Part shown: piece by piece, positions 1 through 33,821 of the stretch
Layout of the letters: the number at the start of each line of letters is the position of its first letter
Numbering within the stretch: position 1 is the stretch's first letter
From: Microcebus murinus
Taxonomy: Eukaryota; Chordata; Mammalia; Primates; Cheirogaleidae
Assembly: GCF_040939455.1 (NCBI RefSeq)
Contig: NC_134106.1
Span: 77,507,001 to 77,571,000, forward strand
Direction of reading: 5' to 3'
DNA length: 64,000 nt
Made by a program: the position numbers and the translations under genes
The notes under the pieces: generated by a model
Databases searched by the model: none
Told to the model about the DNA's origin: nothing
Seen by the model: only the letters and a program-made list of their open reading frames with translations

Positions 1-884
1 GTCTGTTCTGGGGACTGGTTCACAGGTCTCAAAGTGATTAAGTGATTCAGTGTTGGAGAATTTCCCTTCCAAATTGCAGTTCTCAGGTGAGATAGAGGAG
101 GAAGGGGAAAGCAATTAGAAGTGTGCTTTAGAAAAGGTTCCAAGGCATGTAGACCCTGTGGGAGTTATGGACTTGACTTTGGAATTTACTTAGACAAAGT
201 GAGACTGTTCAGCCTCACATTTACTGACAATTTGCTGGGTGCATTTGTAAGAGATGATGATGAGAATGTTGAGTTTTGGAGGACTAAAATGGATGAAACC
301 CAGAGAGTGATTACTTCTGAGAAGTAAGATCAAAGACCCCAAGTGGTAAAAGTGACCCATCTCAGCTGGAGAAAACAGTGGCATTGGCAAAGTGTGTCTG
401 TCCCCCAAGACTCTGGGCTCTCCCTTGACTGGGGTTTCCACATGTTTGCCCATGGCTTTGTGTCCAGACTTGGTGCCTCACTTGGACCTTCTAAGCCCTG
501 CTGAATGGGAGTCCCATAACCAAGAACGATGGTAACTCAGAAAGATCCCTTGAGTGGGCTAGCGGTGCACCTATGGTGGGCTGTAGGCTCCTGTCCAGTG
601 TCTCCCCATTGTCAGCCACATTCATGGCTTGACACAAATTGGACCAGGATTAGTTTTCATGTTTAAGTCATGATGGAAAAGAGGACAGAGCAGGGCAGTA
701 TTTTATGAGTGTAAGGGGTTAGTCTTCATGAGTGTGAACCAAGATTGTTTTCCCAGAAGCACATTTAATACAGAGCAAAGGGCTGTACATGTTTCGACCT
801 CCTGTGTTGTGTTCTTGATCTCTGCCTCATAAATGCCCATCCTTTTTCAAGTGGGATGGAAATTTTCAGTGTGACTCACTCACA

Positions 885-980
885 TGATTATTGTGAGGAT
901 CAAATGAGTTAATAATATATATTTAAAGTTTTTAGAACAGTAACAGGCAAAGAGTAAATGCTTGATAAATATGCCTTTGT
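885..980 (+). repeat. MIR fragment
   Basis: Matches the MIR 3' part: ATTGTGAGGATCAAATGAG, then a repeated AAAGT...TTTAGAACAGT and AGTAAATGCTTGATAAATAT. Confidence 0.7.
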
Positions 981-1029
981 TGTCATCAGTGTGACTATGC
1001 AGCCATTCCTCCAGTTATGCCACATGTTT

Positions 1030-1195
1030 TTTGTTATCTACTATGTGTATGTGGTGGGTATTTGCAGAATAAAATATTTTTTAAGCAAAAGGAGATAATT
1101 CTTGCCTTCAAGTTTTTTTGGAGTTAGTAGAGGAGCAAGAAGAGTACATGAATAACTGGAATACAGGTGAGCGTATTAAATGCCTGGCTACTCAG
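1030..1195 (+). repeat. L2 3'-end fragment
   Basis: The order 'ctactatgtg', 'ttcttgccttcaag', 'agtagaggagcaagaagagtacatgaat' fits the L2 3' end (state of stock: lengths and divergence judged by eye). Confidence 0.5.
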
Positions 1196-1260
1196 GTGTC
1201 CAGCCCAACGACCATGGAGAGAGTTAAAGATGATCCCAGAGTGTGAAAGTCACAATCCTT

Positions 1261-1545
1261 GGCTGGGTGTGGTGGCTCACACCTGTAATCCTAGCACTTT
1301 AGGAGGCCGAGGCAGGAGGATCACTTGAGCTCAGGAATTTGAGACCAGCTTGAGCCCTGAGCAGAGTGAGACCCTGTCTCTACTAAAAATAGAAAAAATT
1401 AACCAGGTATGGTGGTACACCTAGTCCCAGCTACTCAGGAGGCTGAGGCAGGAGGATCTCTTGAGCCCAGGAGTTTGTGGTTGTCATGAGCTAGGTTCAT
1501 GCCACTGCACTCTAGCCCAGAGCAAGACTCCGTCTCAAAAAAAAA
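1261..1545 (+). repeat. Old dimeric Alu with target-site duplication
   Basis: Starts GGCTGGGTGTGGTGGCTCAC and ends in an A-run. Flanked by AAAGTCACAATCCTT at 1246-1260 and AAAGTCACAATTCTT at 1546-1560. It lacks the long lemur middle block, so it looks older than the other Alus here. Confidence 0.92.
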
Positions 1546-3065
1546 AAAGTCACAATTCTTTAAGGTACACAGCACAATGGTTAACACATGGTAAATGTCG
1601 AAGGGTGTTAAGTAAATATCGTGATTGCTTCTCAGCCGGGAAGCCTCTTCCATAGTCCCTGAAGCAGAATCAGGGGTTCCCTCCCCTATCCGCATTGCAC
1701 TCCATCATGCTTCTGCCTTTGTTGCAACACCTCTTGCACTCCCCTAGCCCTACTGTTTTATACACCTGTTTCCCCCATGCAATTTTGTGCTCTCAACAGC
1801 AGAAACCTGTCTTCATTTTCATAATCCTTAGAGCCAGGTACAGTACCTGGGACATTATTGGCCAGGTCAGTAAGGGGGTATGGGGGACATGTCAAGTTTA
1901 GTCATCTTTTTTTTGAAAAAAAATGGAAATTGACTGAAACAGTGTGTTCTTAGTTCCCCAGTCAAGTCCTAGAAAACACACTTTCATCTGGGAGGCGCTC
2001 ACACACCACTCCTAGACTCACGCCTGAGATCCACTTCAAGGTCACCTTCATAGCTGGCAGAATGCATCTTCTTGCTGCTTTTGAAAATTAAAATTATATG
2101 TGTGCATTTCTAATTCCCTGCAGCGGCTGTGATAAACAAAACAAACCGCAACTGGACTTCAGAGTCAGACAGCCCCCAGGCTCCATTCCTCATCTGCAAA
2201 GTCACATCACAGTTCCCTCTTGGGGTTTCTGAAGATTAACGAGCAGTGGACGTGGACGTGCCCACGCTCAGGGGCCTCACTGATGGCAGTTCTCATTGTC
2301 AGCAGAGCCTCAGGATAACCGACTGGGATTTCATGATCTCGTTTGTGAGTTCTCCTAGGGTATCAGCACCAGGAGATGTGAAAACATGTAGCAGGGTGGG
2401 TAAGCTCTTAAGATGTCATGATTCCAAAACTGGTAAATAAAAGGGAAAGAATTAAGTGTTTATTCTGCCTTTCCCGTATGAACTGTACCACTGACCAACC
2501 AAATAATGAAGGAGTAAAATTTTCTCTTTTAAAAATGCCTCAGCTACTTGAGGAAAGAACGATAAAATTACCACCAACTTGCAGCCTCTGACCAATCAAT
2601 GGATTCAGTTAATAATTACCAGCTTCTAAAATCACCCCAAGAAATACAGTCAGATATTATGAGCCTTCTGATGGCAGAGCACAGCACCCCCTATGAAATA
2701 GTCTTATTAAAACACAAAGATTGAACCTAAATTTGACCAAGATTCTGGGTATAACTTCCAGAATGTAGGAAACGTTTGTAGAATTGGAATCAGCACAAAT
2801 CCATCCAGTAGAAAACTCTGTAAGGCAAACAATTAAATCTCTGCCCAACGAGAAAAAAGGAAAATGCATAGAAAACTTTAGATTTAAAGATACCAATGAG
2901 ATATATCAACAAAGCAAAATATATAGACATTATTTGGATCCTGGTTTTTTTAATTTATTTTTCTAAAAGACAGCCATTTATGAGATAATTGGGGAGAAAA
3001 GATCTTATGAGTTGTCTTGAACTTACATTTCTCTTTAATGATACACATTTTCTTCTGCCCAACCG

Positions 3066-3112
3066 CAATACCATTCTCCTGGTAAAACTCAATACCATTC
3101 TCCTGGTAAAGA
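3066..3112. repeat. Two-copy 24-bp tandem duplication
   Basis: CAATACCATTCTCCTGGTAA occurs at 3066 and again at 3090, with the first 21 bases of each copy identical. Confidence 0.9.
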
Positions 3113-3589
3113 ACACAGAATTGAAAGGAAAATTAAGTCATGCCTAAACCTTGAGAGGCCTGGGCCAAGAGTACAAATATCCCACTTACTGTATGTGTAA
3201 ATATCTAGAAGTTAAACATGCTCTTAGCTGTGGCTAAGTTGTCTGCACACACACTACCTAACCGCCAAAAACAGAGCCTTGGAGAGGGGACACCATTGTG
3301 AGGATTAAGAAAGTGTTACACAGCATCTACCCTGTGCCTGGCACCAAGTGGCCCTTTCCAAGAGGCAGATCTGTGAAGGGACAGAAGTGCTGCCTCCACA
3401 CAATGAGACCAGGGCCAGGGTTTGTGCCCAGGGCAGTGGATGCAGCTTCAGGGACTGAGAGAAGAGGCACAGGCTGAAGGTAATGTACCTTATTTGGTGC
3501 AATTGGCCTGGAAATGTACAAAAAAGAATAATTTGATAGTTTTCCCATAGAGTCCCAAAACTTCTTCTTTAAGACTTGCTCTGCACCTG

Positions 3590-3705
3590 ACTGCACTGTG
3601 AGCGCCTTGAAGACAGAGCCGCATATTTCTCTCTGGTAAATCCCCAGCTCCTAGCATTTTACCTGGCACATAGTAAGTGCTCAATGCAAAAGTGTTGAGT
3701 AAACA
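3590..3705 (+). repeat. MIR/L2-type fragment
   Basis: Contains TGTGAGCGCCTTGAAGACAG, then CCCCAGCTCCTAGCATTTTACCTGGCACATAGTAAGTGCTCAAT in broken form, the classic tail of this old SINE/LINE class. Confidence 0.6.
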
Positions 3706-3847
3706 ATTTCAAATCAGGTTTATTGCTTTTAATGGAAGACTGTTTCATATGTTGGCTCTAAAGTCTCATAGGCATGTCAAATTGGAATCATTTTCTTCCT
3801 CAAACCTGTGCCTCCCCCAGTTCCCTGCATTGGTGGGTGGGCAGCAC

Positions 3848-3905
3848 TGCACCACCCCCACCCCACCCCCTCCCCCAACCCCCCCACCCCCCACCCCACC
3901 CCTGT
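3848..3905. repeat. C-rich low-complexity tract
   Basis: Successive C-runs of 4-7 separated by A or T. The minus strand is G-rich with many runs of three or more G, so it could form a quadruplex. The apparent Pro-rich ORFs across it are by-products. Confidence 0.9.
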
Positions 3906-4551
3906 CAAGCCAGCACCTCCTCCTCACCACCCCTTATACCCATTGCCATTTCCTGGTGAGTCCACCCACTTGGTAGCTGTTGAATGTATCTGATTCACTA
4001 CTGCAGAGCTAGTTCAGGCAGCTGTTCTCTCTCTCTCCTGAGACACTGTGGCAGCCTTCTAGCTGCTCACTTCACACCCACTCATGTTCCCTGAATGCGT
4101 CCTCCCCAGTGCAGCAGAGTGACCTTCACACCTTTGGCCGCTTCCCTCCTGGGCTGTACGGTAAGACCCATGCCCCTTGGCACACCCTGCGGGGCCCTGT
4201 GGTGTCATCCGCCCTGCTAGACTGTCAGATCCCTGGGAATAGGCTTTGTCTTATTTCTCTTTGTAGCTCCTGCAATCAGCCAGAAACTTACTCATTCCTA
4301 CATAAATGAAAAAATGTTTAAAAATTTTAAAAATGTTTTTGATCTATTGAGAAAACTGGAAATTTAAACTCATAGACAAACTACCCAACATCAGAGATGA
4401 GTCAGGCCAGCTGGCGGTGCCTGGAGTAGCACGTGGTGAGTCGGCCGTGCCAGGCAGGCCCACACACAGGGGCTGCTTTGGTGCCAGGCCTTGGGCTCCT
4501 TGCCCTGACCTTCCTTGGTATATGGAATTAATTTACTCCCAGAGTGAGCTG

Positions 4552-4598
4552 GGCTATTTCTAGAAATAGCCATTTCTAGCCATTTCTAGAAATTGCCA
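4552..4598. repeat. Two adjacent short palindromes around TTTCTAGAAA
   Basis: 4552-4571 is a perfect 20-bp palindrome (GGCTATTTCTAGAAATAGCC). 4580-4598 is a near copy with one unpaired position. Confidence 0.85.
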
Positions 4599-4884
4599 TC
4601 TTTCTCTGGAGTGATCTCTACTGATATCTGACACACTTAAGACATGTGGCTGCTTGGAGAGCCTGTGCTAGTCTATTTTGGAGAACCTGTCCCCAGGAGT
4701 TCATCTTCCAGCTGGAAGAGTTATCCAGAAATCATGGAACTGGCTGATCACACCAGCCCTGCCCACACATAAGCTTTACTTTCTCTTCATTCACAGGGGC
4801 ACTTTCCAATGTTTGCTGAAGGGAAAGTGTTCATGGCCTGATTTCTGCTACAAGTGTCCTGCCATTGACAGATGTTATCTGTTT

Positions 4885-5048
4885 GTCTGGTTGGACAATC
4901 TACTTAATACCTCTGAGAATCAATTTACTCATCTCTGAATGGGGATAAAAATCATAAAGAGGTTATTGTGAGGATTAAATGAGATGAGTGTGCATTGGGT
5001 TTAGCATCCCATTGTAAAGGTTTTCTGAATGCCAAGTATTATTAGTTA
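4885..5048 (+). repeat. MIR element
   Basis: Runs through 'acttaatacctctgagaatcaatttactcat', 'aatggggataaaaat' and 'ttattgtgaggattaaatgagat' in the MIR order (split here to keep quotes short). Confidence 0.75.
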
Positions 5049-5545
5049 TTTGTTTACACTTTGTTTTAAAGAAGTATTTGGGGGAGCTACAAAAACATAT
5101 GGCAAATTATTATAAGATAAAAACAAGGAAATGAGAAAACCAGGGTCAAGAGGGACATTGCATCATCCCAGAAAATTATAAGGGTTTTAGATTCCTTACA
5201 TCAGATACCTACCTGGCCATTCATGCATTCATTTGCTCATTCAGCTCGCTCAGCTTAACCCTGAGCAGCTTTTCAGCATGGTGATACATACAAAGGAGTG
5301 AAAGACCTTGTTTGTGCCTCAGGCTGAGAAGAAGAACCCAGAGATGTCCAACTAAAACACAGCACAGCAGGAACTACAAGAGACGGAGGACAGTGCGGCC
5401 GACCAGGACTTGCTGGGAAGCCACGTGGAGCGGCGGTTGTCCATGATGAGCTGGGTTTGTGGTTACTTCCCTGTCCTGATGACATATTTGCCTTGTGTTC
5501 ACAGTTTAGCAATCATCTTGGAGACTAAATGTGACAACCCAGAAG

Positions 5546-27865
<22,320 letters not shown>

Positions 27866-29004
27866 AAATGCAGTGTCTGTCTCCTGCTTCACAGGGTCAG
27901 CTTCAGTATGACGCTCTGTGGCCATAGCTGGGTGGCATGGAAATCCGCCAGGGTTAATTCCAGCTCTCCTCAGCCTTTGAAAGCTGTGTGGCTGCAGGAG
28001 AGAGCCGTGGTTTCCTCACCTAGAAAGTGCCAGGTTATCGTGAGGTCCACAGGAAACACTACCGGAGGCAGGGCCATGTAAAGTCCTCAGTATCCCCAAT
28101 CCAAGGATAGGAAAGTGTGCACACAGGACTCTACTTATTTTTTATGGAGTCCACAAGGAGTTTTTAGGCTTTTTAATCTAATTTTCTTATAAATGGAAGA
28201 GTATTTCACCACCCTCCTCCTCGCCAACCCCACTCCACCACCATCTGATAACAGATACAGAACAGGAAGCTGAAGGTTCAAAGTAGTGACTCAAAGTCAA
28301 CCTTACACAAAGCAGTTGAGGGTGTACTACCACCCAAAGCTGGGCATTTGTATTCCTGAATCTGGTATCTCCTTGTGTGTCCTTTGGGACCCTAGACACC
28401 CTGGCCTTTGGTAGTTCCATGGCAAGTAGAAGTTCTGTGGGCTGAAGGAAGACCACCCCACTGGAGGTCACTTCAAGCCCATGAAGCTAATCTAGACTCC
28501 CTGCCATGCAGCCGCTGTGAAACCAGCATCTGTTTCCTAGAAAAGAGCAGCTTAGTGAGGAGAAGAGACATCCCCTCCTTCTCATTTGCCAAAGAGATTC
28601 AAAGACAGCCTCTACCCTTGCCCTGGAGTCAGGGCCCTGGGGCAACCTATTCTAGCTCAAAGAGAGGAGCTGAGTCTTTTAGGTTGAAGGAAGGAATGAT
28701 GTCCTAAACCAAAAAGTCTGACAATTAGGACTTTTGGAAGATGAGACCTTTAGGCTGTATCTTTGCAAACTGCCCCTTCACCGGTGAAGAGGAAACCTCA
28801 AGCCCCCTTAGAATTACATCCTGAGGCAAAGCTTTTAGCTAGCTGAAAGCTTACAGATTGTAGAAATTAGTTTTCTTTTAAACTCAGTAAATAGAATTCC
28901 ATTAACAGTTTATAACTGATTTATATTTTTACGTTCCATGATTTTGAATTCTGACCTCATCCTTCTCTTACATACATGTTGCAAATTACACAGTAATAAG
29001 TCTT

Positions 29005-29130
29005 TCTTTCTTTTCTTTTCTCCTTGCTATCTTTCTCTCTCTTTCTTTCTCTTCCTCCTCTTCTTCCCCTTCCTCTTCTGCTTCCACTGCCTCCTCCTCC
29101 TTCTTCTTATTCCTCTTCTCATTAGACAAA
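29005..29130 (+). repeat. Pyrimidine-rich tract in the CNGA3 3' UTR
   Basis: Almost pure T/C with CTT and CCT repeats for about 125 bp. In RNA it would offer binding room for PTB-like proteins (inference only). Confidence 0.85.
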
Positions 29131-29447
29131 ATGCTCCACTTTTTTTTTTTTTAACAACTTTGACGTCTCTGTGGTCTGATGTTATAACTCATATGTTACA
29201 CAATTGGGCTTAATGTAGTTCATGCAAAAGGTGCTGCATTTCCAAGTATGTATTTTGGATTTATGTGGGTCTCTTCTTGTTGTTATTGGGGGTCACTTGA
29301 CCATTTTAACTTTTTTAATGGTCTATTAAAGATCATATATCCGAGCTTATATCATCAGCAAAATGTAATTAGCAATTATTCTCAAAATGTATATATTTTA
29401 AAAGCCTTAACTATTAGTCATGACTGCATTTGTATTTGCACAGCAAA

Positions 29448-29453
29448 AATAAA
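29448..29453 (+). terminator. CNGA3: Polyadenylation signal AATAAA of CNGA3
   Basis: The only canonical AATAAA at a plausible distance downstream of the stop. It is followed within about 40 bp by 'ttgcttcagctcttgctgt', a weak T/GT-rich downstream element. Confidence 0.65.
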
Positions 29454-29619
29454 GACCTGGATTAAAAAATATGAATGACTCTTGCTTCAGCTCTTGCTGT
29501 AAGAGAAGATTCAGTCCCAGAGTATGTTTTTAGGGCAATGGCTTCCCTAGAAGGAAGGAATGCTGAGGAACAGAGAATGGCATACACTTCACATGAGAGC
29601 ATATGCACAACCAGAAGCT

Positions 29620-30185
29620 GGTGAGACAGTGCACATACGTGTATCCAGAGATAGGTACAAATGTTTACTGCAGCATTGTTTTAATAGCCATAATAACCCC
29701 CTAAATATCAGAATATAATGTTTTAAGAGAAATCAAAGATGAAAAGGAGGAATGCTTTAAAAATCAAAAAGATATTACAGGTATATTACATTCTGGCAGA
29801 GACAAACTATGGAGAGAGTAAAAAGATCAGTGGTTGCCAGGGTTTAGGGGGAGGGAAGGATGAACAGGTGGAGCACAGAGAATTTTTAGGGCACTGAAAA
29901 TACTCTGTATGTTACTATAATGGTGTGTACATGTCATTGTACATTTTTCAAAACCCATAGAATATACATCACCAAGCTGTGAGCTCTAACGTAAACTACA
30001 GATTTCAGGTGATAATAATATGTCAATGTATGTTCATCGATTGTAACAAATGTGCCACTCTGGTGGGAGATGCTGAGAGTGGGGGAAGAAGGGAGGGGGT
30101 ATCAGATAGATGGGAACTCTTTGTACTTTCCACTCAATTTTGCTGTGAACCTAAAACTGTTCTAAAAAATAAAGTCTATTTCTTA
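29620..30185 (+). repeat. Ancient L1M 3' end
   Basis: Contains 'agtggttgccagggtttagg', then 'ttttgctgtgaacctaaaac' and 'tgttctaaaaaataaagtct', the standard L1MB-L1MD 3' terminus. Confidence 0.85.
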
Positions 30186-30429
30186 AAAATCAAAAAGAAA
30201 TGAAGGAAAAAAATTTGAGAGAAAAGTGATAGATATACAGAATAAATGACAAAGATCTAACATGTTAGTAAGAGTCCCCAAACAAGTAAACCAAAGCATA
30301 GGAATAGGAGCAGACAGTAAAACTTACAACTTAAGAAAAGTGTCCTGAATACAAGTTAGCTGGAATATTGAAAAAATATTCTGTGTTCTGGGAAAATTGA
30401 CCCAGAAAGCTGGCACTGAGACATAGTAT

Positions 30430-30760
30430 AGTAAAACTTACAGACTTCAAAGGAAAAGAAAAAACATTTTAGACATTCAAGCAAAAAGACCAAGTCACTT
30501 GTAAGGTGGAAAAATCAGATTGCCACAGACTGTTATGAAATAGCACTTTATGCTTGAAGACAACGAAGTGACACATTTAATATATTCAAAGAGAAAATGT
30601 AAGCCACAGATTTTATAGCCAACCTAACTGACCTTGAGGCATAAACGCTGCAGATAAACAGTTACAAACATACAAAAACTCAGAAATATTGTTTTCATGA
30701 GCCCTTCCTAACTAATCTACAAGAGAACAACCTCAGAAGATCAAAAGACTGAGAAAATAC
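30430..30760 (+). repeat. HAL1/L1M-like ORF1-end remnant
   Basis: Contains 'agacattcaagcaaaaagac', 'agtcacttgtaaggtgg' and 'aatatattcaaagagaaaat', the characteristic 3' part of ancient L1 ORF1. Not coding now. Confidence 0.5.
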
Positions 30761-30924
30761 TGACATAAGGCAGTGTACTCAGCTGGTAGAAAGCTCAAAA
30801 CAATAAGTTAGTAGCAATAAGTACCCACAGTACAACCATAGAACCAGTTCAGTCTGGTTTAACCTTGTCAGTAACAAAAAGTAACAAAAGAGAAGTTGGT
30901 TTTTTTAGTAACAATAGATCCCAC

Positions 30925-31345
30925 TTGCAAGTCACATAACCTGAGCACACCCAGATGAACCAAGTGTGCCCAATTCTTGGCCATAGAGCCAGCCAGAACA
31001 AAAAACAAAAGCAACCACAGGTAAACCCGAGTACTTGGGATCAAGGAACAGGGACTTAATAAAGAAGCAAGGGGTGCCTGTTTTGTTGCAGTAGAGACTT
31101 AAAAGCCACGGACCTGACACTGCCCCTTTGTGTGACCCAACCAGATCATGCTTCTTTGCATTTCCTATCTCTCTCATGGTTACCCTCTGCCGAGCTGGAG
31201 CTCGAGGAGACAGATTTGAGTGTTGCCTCTTGTTTCTTTACCAGTAAACTTGCAATAAAGCCCTTCTGTTCTCAAAAGCCAGTGCCATAGTATTGGCTTC
31301 TATCCCTGTCCAGAAGTGAGCCCATTGCTCGGTAACAATAGCACC
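30925..31345 (+). repeat. Probable solo LTR of an old endogenous retrovirus
   Basis: Reads 'gagctggagctcgaggagac', 'gatttgagtgttgcctcttg' and 'cttgcaataaagcccttctg', i.e. the R/U5 layout with its own AATAAA near 31254, then 'cccattgctcggtaacaa'. No retroviral genes flank it. Edges are uncertain. Confidence 0.45.
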
Positions 31346-31962
31346 CAGATCATGGTCTATAAATACAGTTTCACATTTTAAAGAAGCAAGATGAGCCTGA
31401 AACATTTTATTTTTGCCAGAAAGCAAAGGAACTATCAAAGACTACTGGTGTTATGTCAGTGGAACATAAGATCCAATTTGAATACACTTCCACTGGCTGA
31501 AGATGGGAGAATTTGAACATCACAAGGAAAAATAACTGCAACTACATGAACTAAAGCAAATATATTTTGTAAATTTAATCGTTGGTAATAATACTTAAAA
31601 GTAACCCACTGATTACCATGGCTACTTATTCTGAAAGTGGTCAAAGGTAAAGAATCAGGCATTTATGCTGACTTTCCTATAGGAACTATATTTCAGAGTA
31701 ACATAAACAGTTGAGGAAGAAAAGTTCTTCTTTATGGAAGAATTCTAACTAAAAAGTATCCCCTCATAGAATATTGGATCTAGGCAATGAGATAAAATGG
31801 GTGTCAAAACTATTAACTGCAAAGCTGATGGGAACTCTATAATGGAAAGATGAGGCTGACAAACCTGAACTCAGTGATCATTCTCAACATCACTAAGGGG
31901 GGGGGGGCAATCAGGTGTATGTAATAAGAAGTACATGTCACTAGCTATGAAATGTTTTCACC
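31346..31962. other. Intergenic, nothing recognised
   Basis: AT-rich, no supported gene. A 10-base G run sits near 31898-31907. Confidence 0.5.
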
Positions 31963-31975
31963 AAAAGTGAAAGAA

Positions 31976-32293
31976 GGCTGGGCGCGGTGGCTCACGCCTG
32001 TAATCCTAGCTCTCTGGGAGGCCGAGGCGGGCGGATTGCTCGGGGTCAGGAGTTCAAAACCAGCCTGACCCCGTCTCCACTATAAATAGAAAGAAATTAA
32101 TTGGCCAACTAATATATACAAAAAATTAGCCAGGCATGGTGGCGAATGCCTGTAGTCCCAGCTACTTGGGAGGCTGAGGCAGGAGGATCGCTTGAGCCCA
32201 GGAGTTTGAGGTTGCTGTGAGCTAGGCTGACGCCACGGCACTCACTCTAGCCTGGGCAACAAAGCGAGACTCTGTCTCAAAAAAAAAAAAAAA
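31976..32293 (+). repeat. Lemur-type Alu with target-site duplication
   Basis: GGCTGGGCGCGGTGG start, lemur middle block, A-tail. AAAAGTGAAAGAA occurs at 31963-31975 and 32294-32306. About 12 bases of the usual 'gagcaagagcgag' segment are missing near 32067. Confidence 0.95.
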
Positions 32294-32306
32294 AAAAGTG
32301 AAAGAA

Positions 32307-33820
32307 AAAAGAATGAATGAATGAAAAAGGGAAGAGAGATGGGGGAGGAAAATGGGAGAGAGAGGGAAGAAAGGAAGAAAGAAACAAATTAAGCCTCTAA
32401 ATCTAAGGACCAATTTATGAAGGATGGAAGAACAAGGAAAACACACCACAAAGAAGTGATTGGCCAAATCCACAATATGGGACATTCTACAGGAAAAATG
32501 GCCTTCAACAAATAAAGAGCATAAAATAAAAAAGACGAGGGAATGGTTATTGATTTAAAGACTTAAGAGTAAATACAAGCAAACAAAAACCCGCACTGTT
32601 TAACTCAAGTCACAGGAGCTACCAAAATTATTTACTGGATAGATTTTCCAGGAGAACACTAGATCCAAGCTAGAGTTGATTTGGATTTGGAATAAATAGA
32701 TCACTCCAGAAAAAAAGTTCTTTCTTGGGTAACTATCCTGAGAAGAGCCACATGGTATGGACTGCAAAGTGAAGGGGGGAGGGGAGAGGAGTGTTTTCAG
32801 ATGCTATTTGCTCTCCCACATGGGTCATCATTGCTGTTTATTCTAGGTAGGGATGCCGCTTGCTATTCTTTCTTGTTTTTAAGCCCTACAGCCGACCTTT
32901 TCTCTGATATAGTATGACTCTTCACCTGGAATGACAACAGCCAATCTCGTAAAAAACAGACAGTATTAGTCTGCTGGCTGAATTTTATAGAAAATAAACT
33001 TTTAGCTTATATAATATGAAGACGGCAATTTGATCCGTAGAGTTTATAAAGCAATTTTAGAAAATACACCTGAAACCAACAAGATCACTATTCAGATGAG
33101 GCCCCTTTACCAGCAGCATCAGGATCACCTGGAATGATGTTAGAAAAATGCAGAATCTTGGGCAACCCCAGGTTACTTAGTCAGAATTTGCATTTTGACA
33201 AGACCTCAGGAGATTCATATTGTCCCTTAAAATGTAAGAGGCACTGGTCTGGAGTACCCAAAACTCTTGTCTGCAAGTACATTGTCTGAATCTTTCCAAC
33301 TTGCACCTAGATCAATGGTTTGCTGAACTAAAAAAAATTGTTCGAATAGTTAAAATGTAACAGGATAGCAACATTATTCTTAGCCATTCCAGTGCAGAAA
33401 TGGCATCTTGGAATAGGTACCACTGCTCTGGCTCACCCAGCATGTGGCTCACGGGCTCAGGCTCAGTGGTCACACCGTGATGTGAACTTGTCCTAACATG
33501 CTTGTATGTCTGCTGGGTCATGGAAGGTGATTACACTAAAACCACTTTACTCTGTAATTTGAAGTATAATTTCTCACCTGTGATGTACAGTTAGCAGCTA
33601 CTCTGTGGAAAATTCTTCCAGCCATCAGACTTGTATAATTGTAAGCAGTTCTCACCAGTACCTAGTCAAATGGAATATATGTCAGAAATATACTTGATAA
33701 CGTAAGGACAATTTTAAGTACCTCACAGTGTTTTTCCTTCTTTGATGAGAATCATGTGAAATTAGTCAGAATTCCTGTGTTTTGAAGTTTGCAAACCTGC
33801 AGCAGGTCTATAATAGTGAG
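32307..33820. other. Intergenic AT-rich stretch
   Basis: Begins with a purine-rich GAATGAATGA and GGGAAGAGAG patch. Apart from a MER5A-like piece at 33090-33255, nothing recognised. Confidence 0.5.
33090..33255. repeat. MER5A-like hAT-Charlie remnant
   Basis: Contains 'agcatcaggatcacctgga', 'aaaatgcagaatcttggg', 'cagaatttgcattttgaca' and 'atgtaagaggcactg', the MER5A order. Confidence 0.7.
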
Positions 33821-33821
33821 C

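Larger units (their letters stand above)
1..5504 (+). other. Upstream flank or non-coding 5' intron of CNGA3
   Basis: No protein-coding exon is supportable here. It holds an L2-like piece, one Alu, scattered MIR/L2 fragments, a short direct repeat at 3066, a C-rich tract at 3854 and two palindromes near 4552. Because the ATG-bearing exon has a good 3' splice site at 5504, this stretch is most likely intron 1; the non-coding exon 1 could not be identified by eye. Confidence 0.6.
27866..29475 (+). other. CNGA3: CNGA3 3' UTR
   Basis: Inferred to run from the stop codon to just past the AATAAA at 29448. The roughly 1.6-kb length resembles the human 3' UTR (about 1.4 kb, from memory). It holds a MIR-like piece near 27940-28090, a long CT-rich tract at 29005-29130 and AT-rich text near the end. 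Confidence 0.65.

Noticed and set aside
1..5504. CNGA3 non-coding exon 1 or the end of the upstream gene VWA3B
   Set aside because: Expected from human gene order, but no exon, promoter island or coding match could be supported here.
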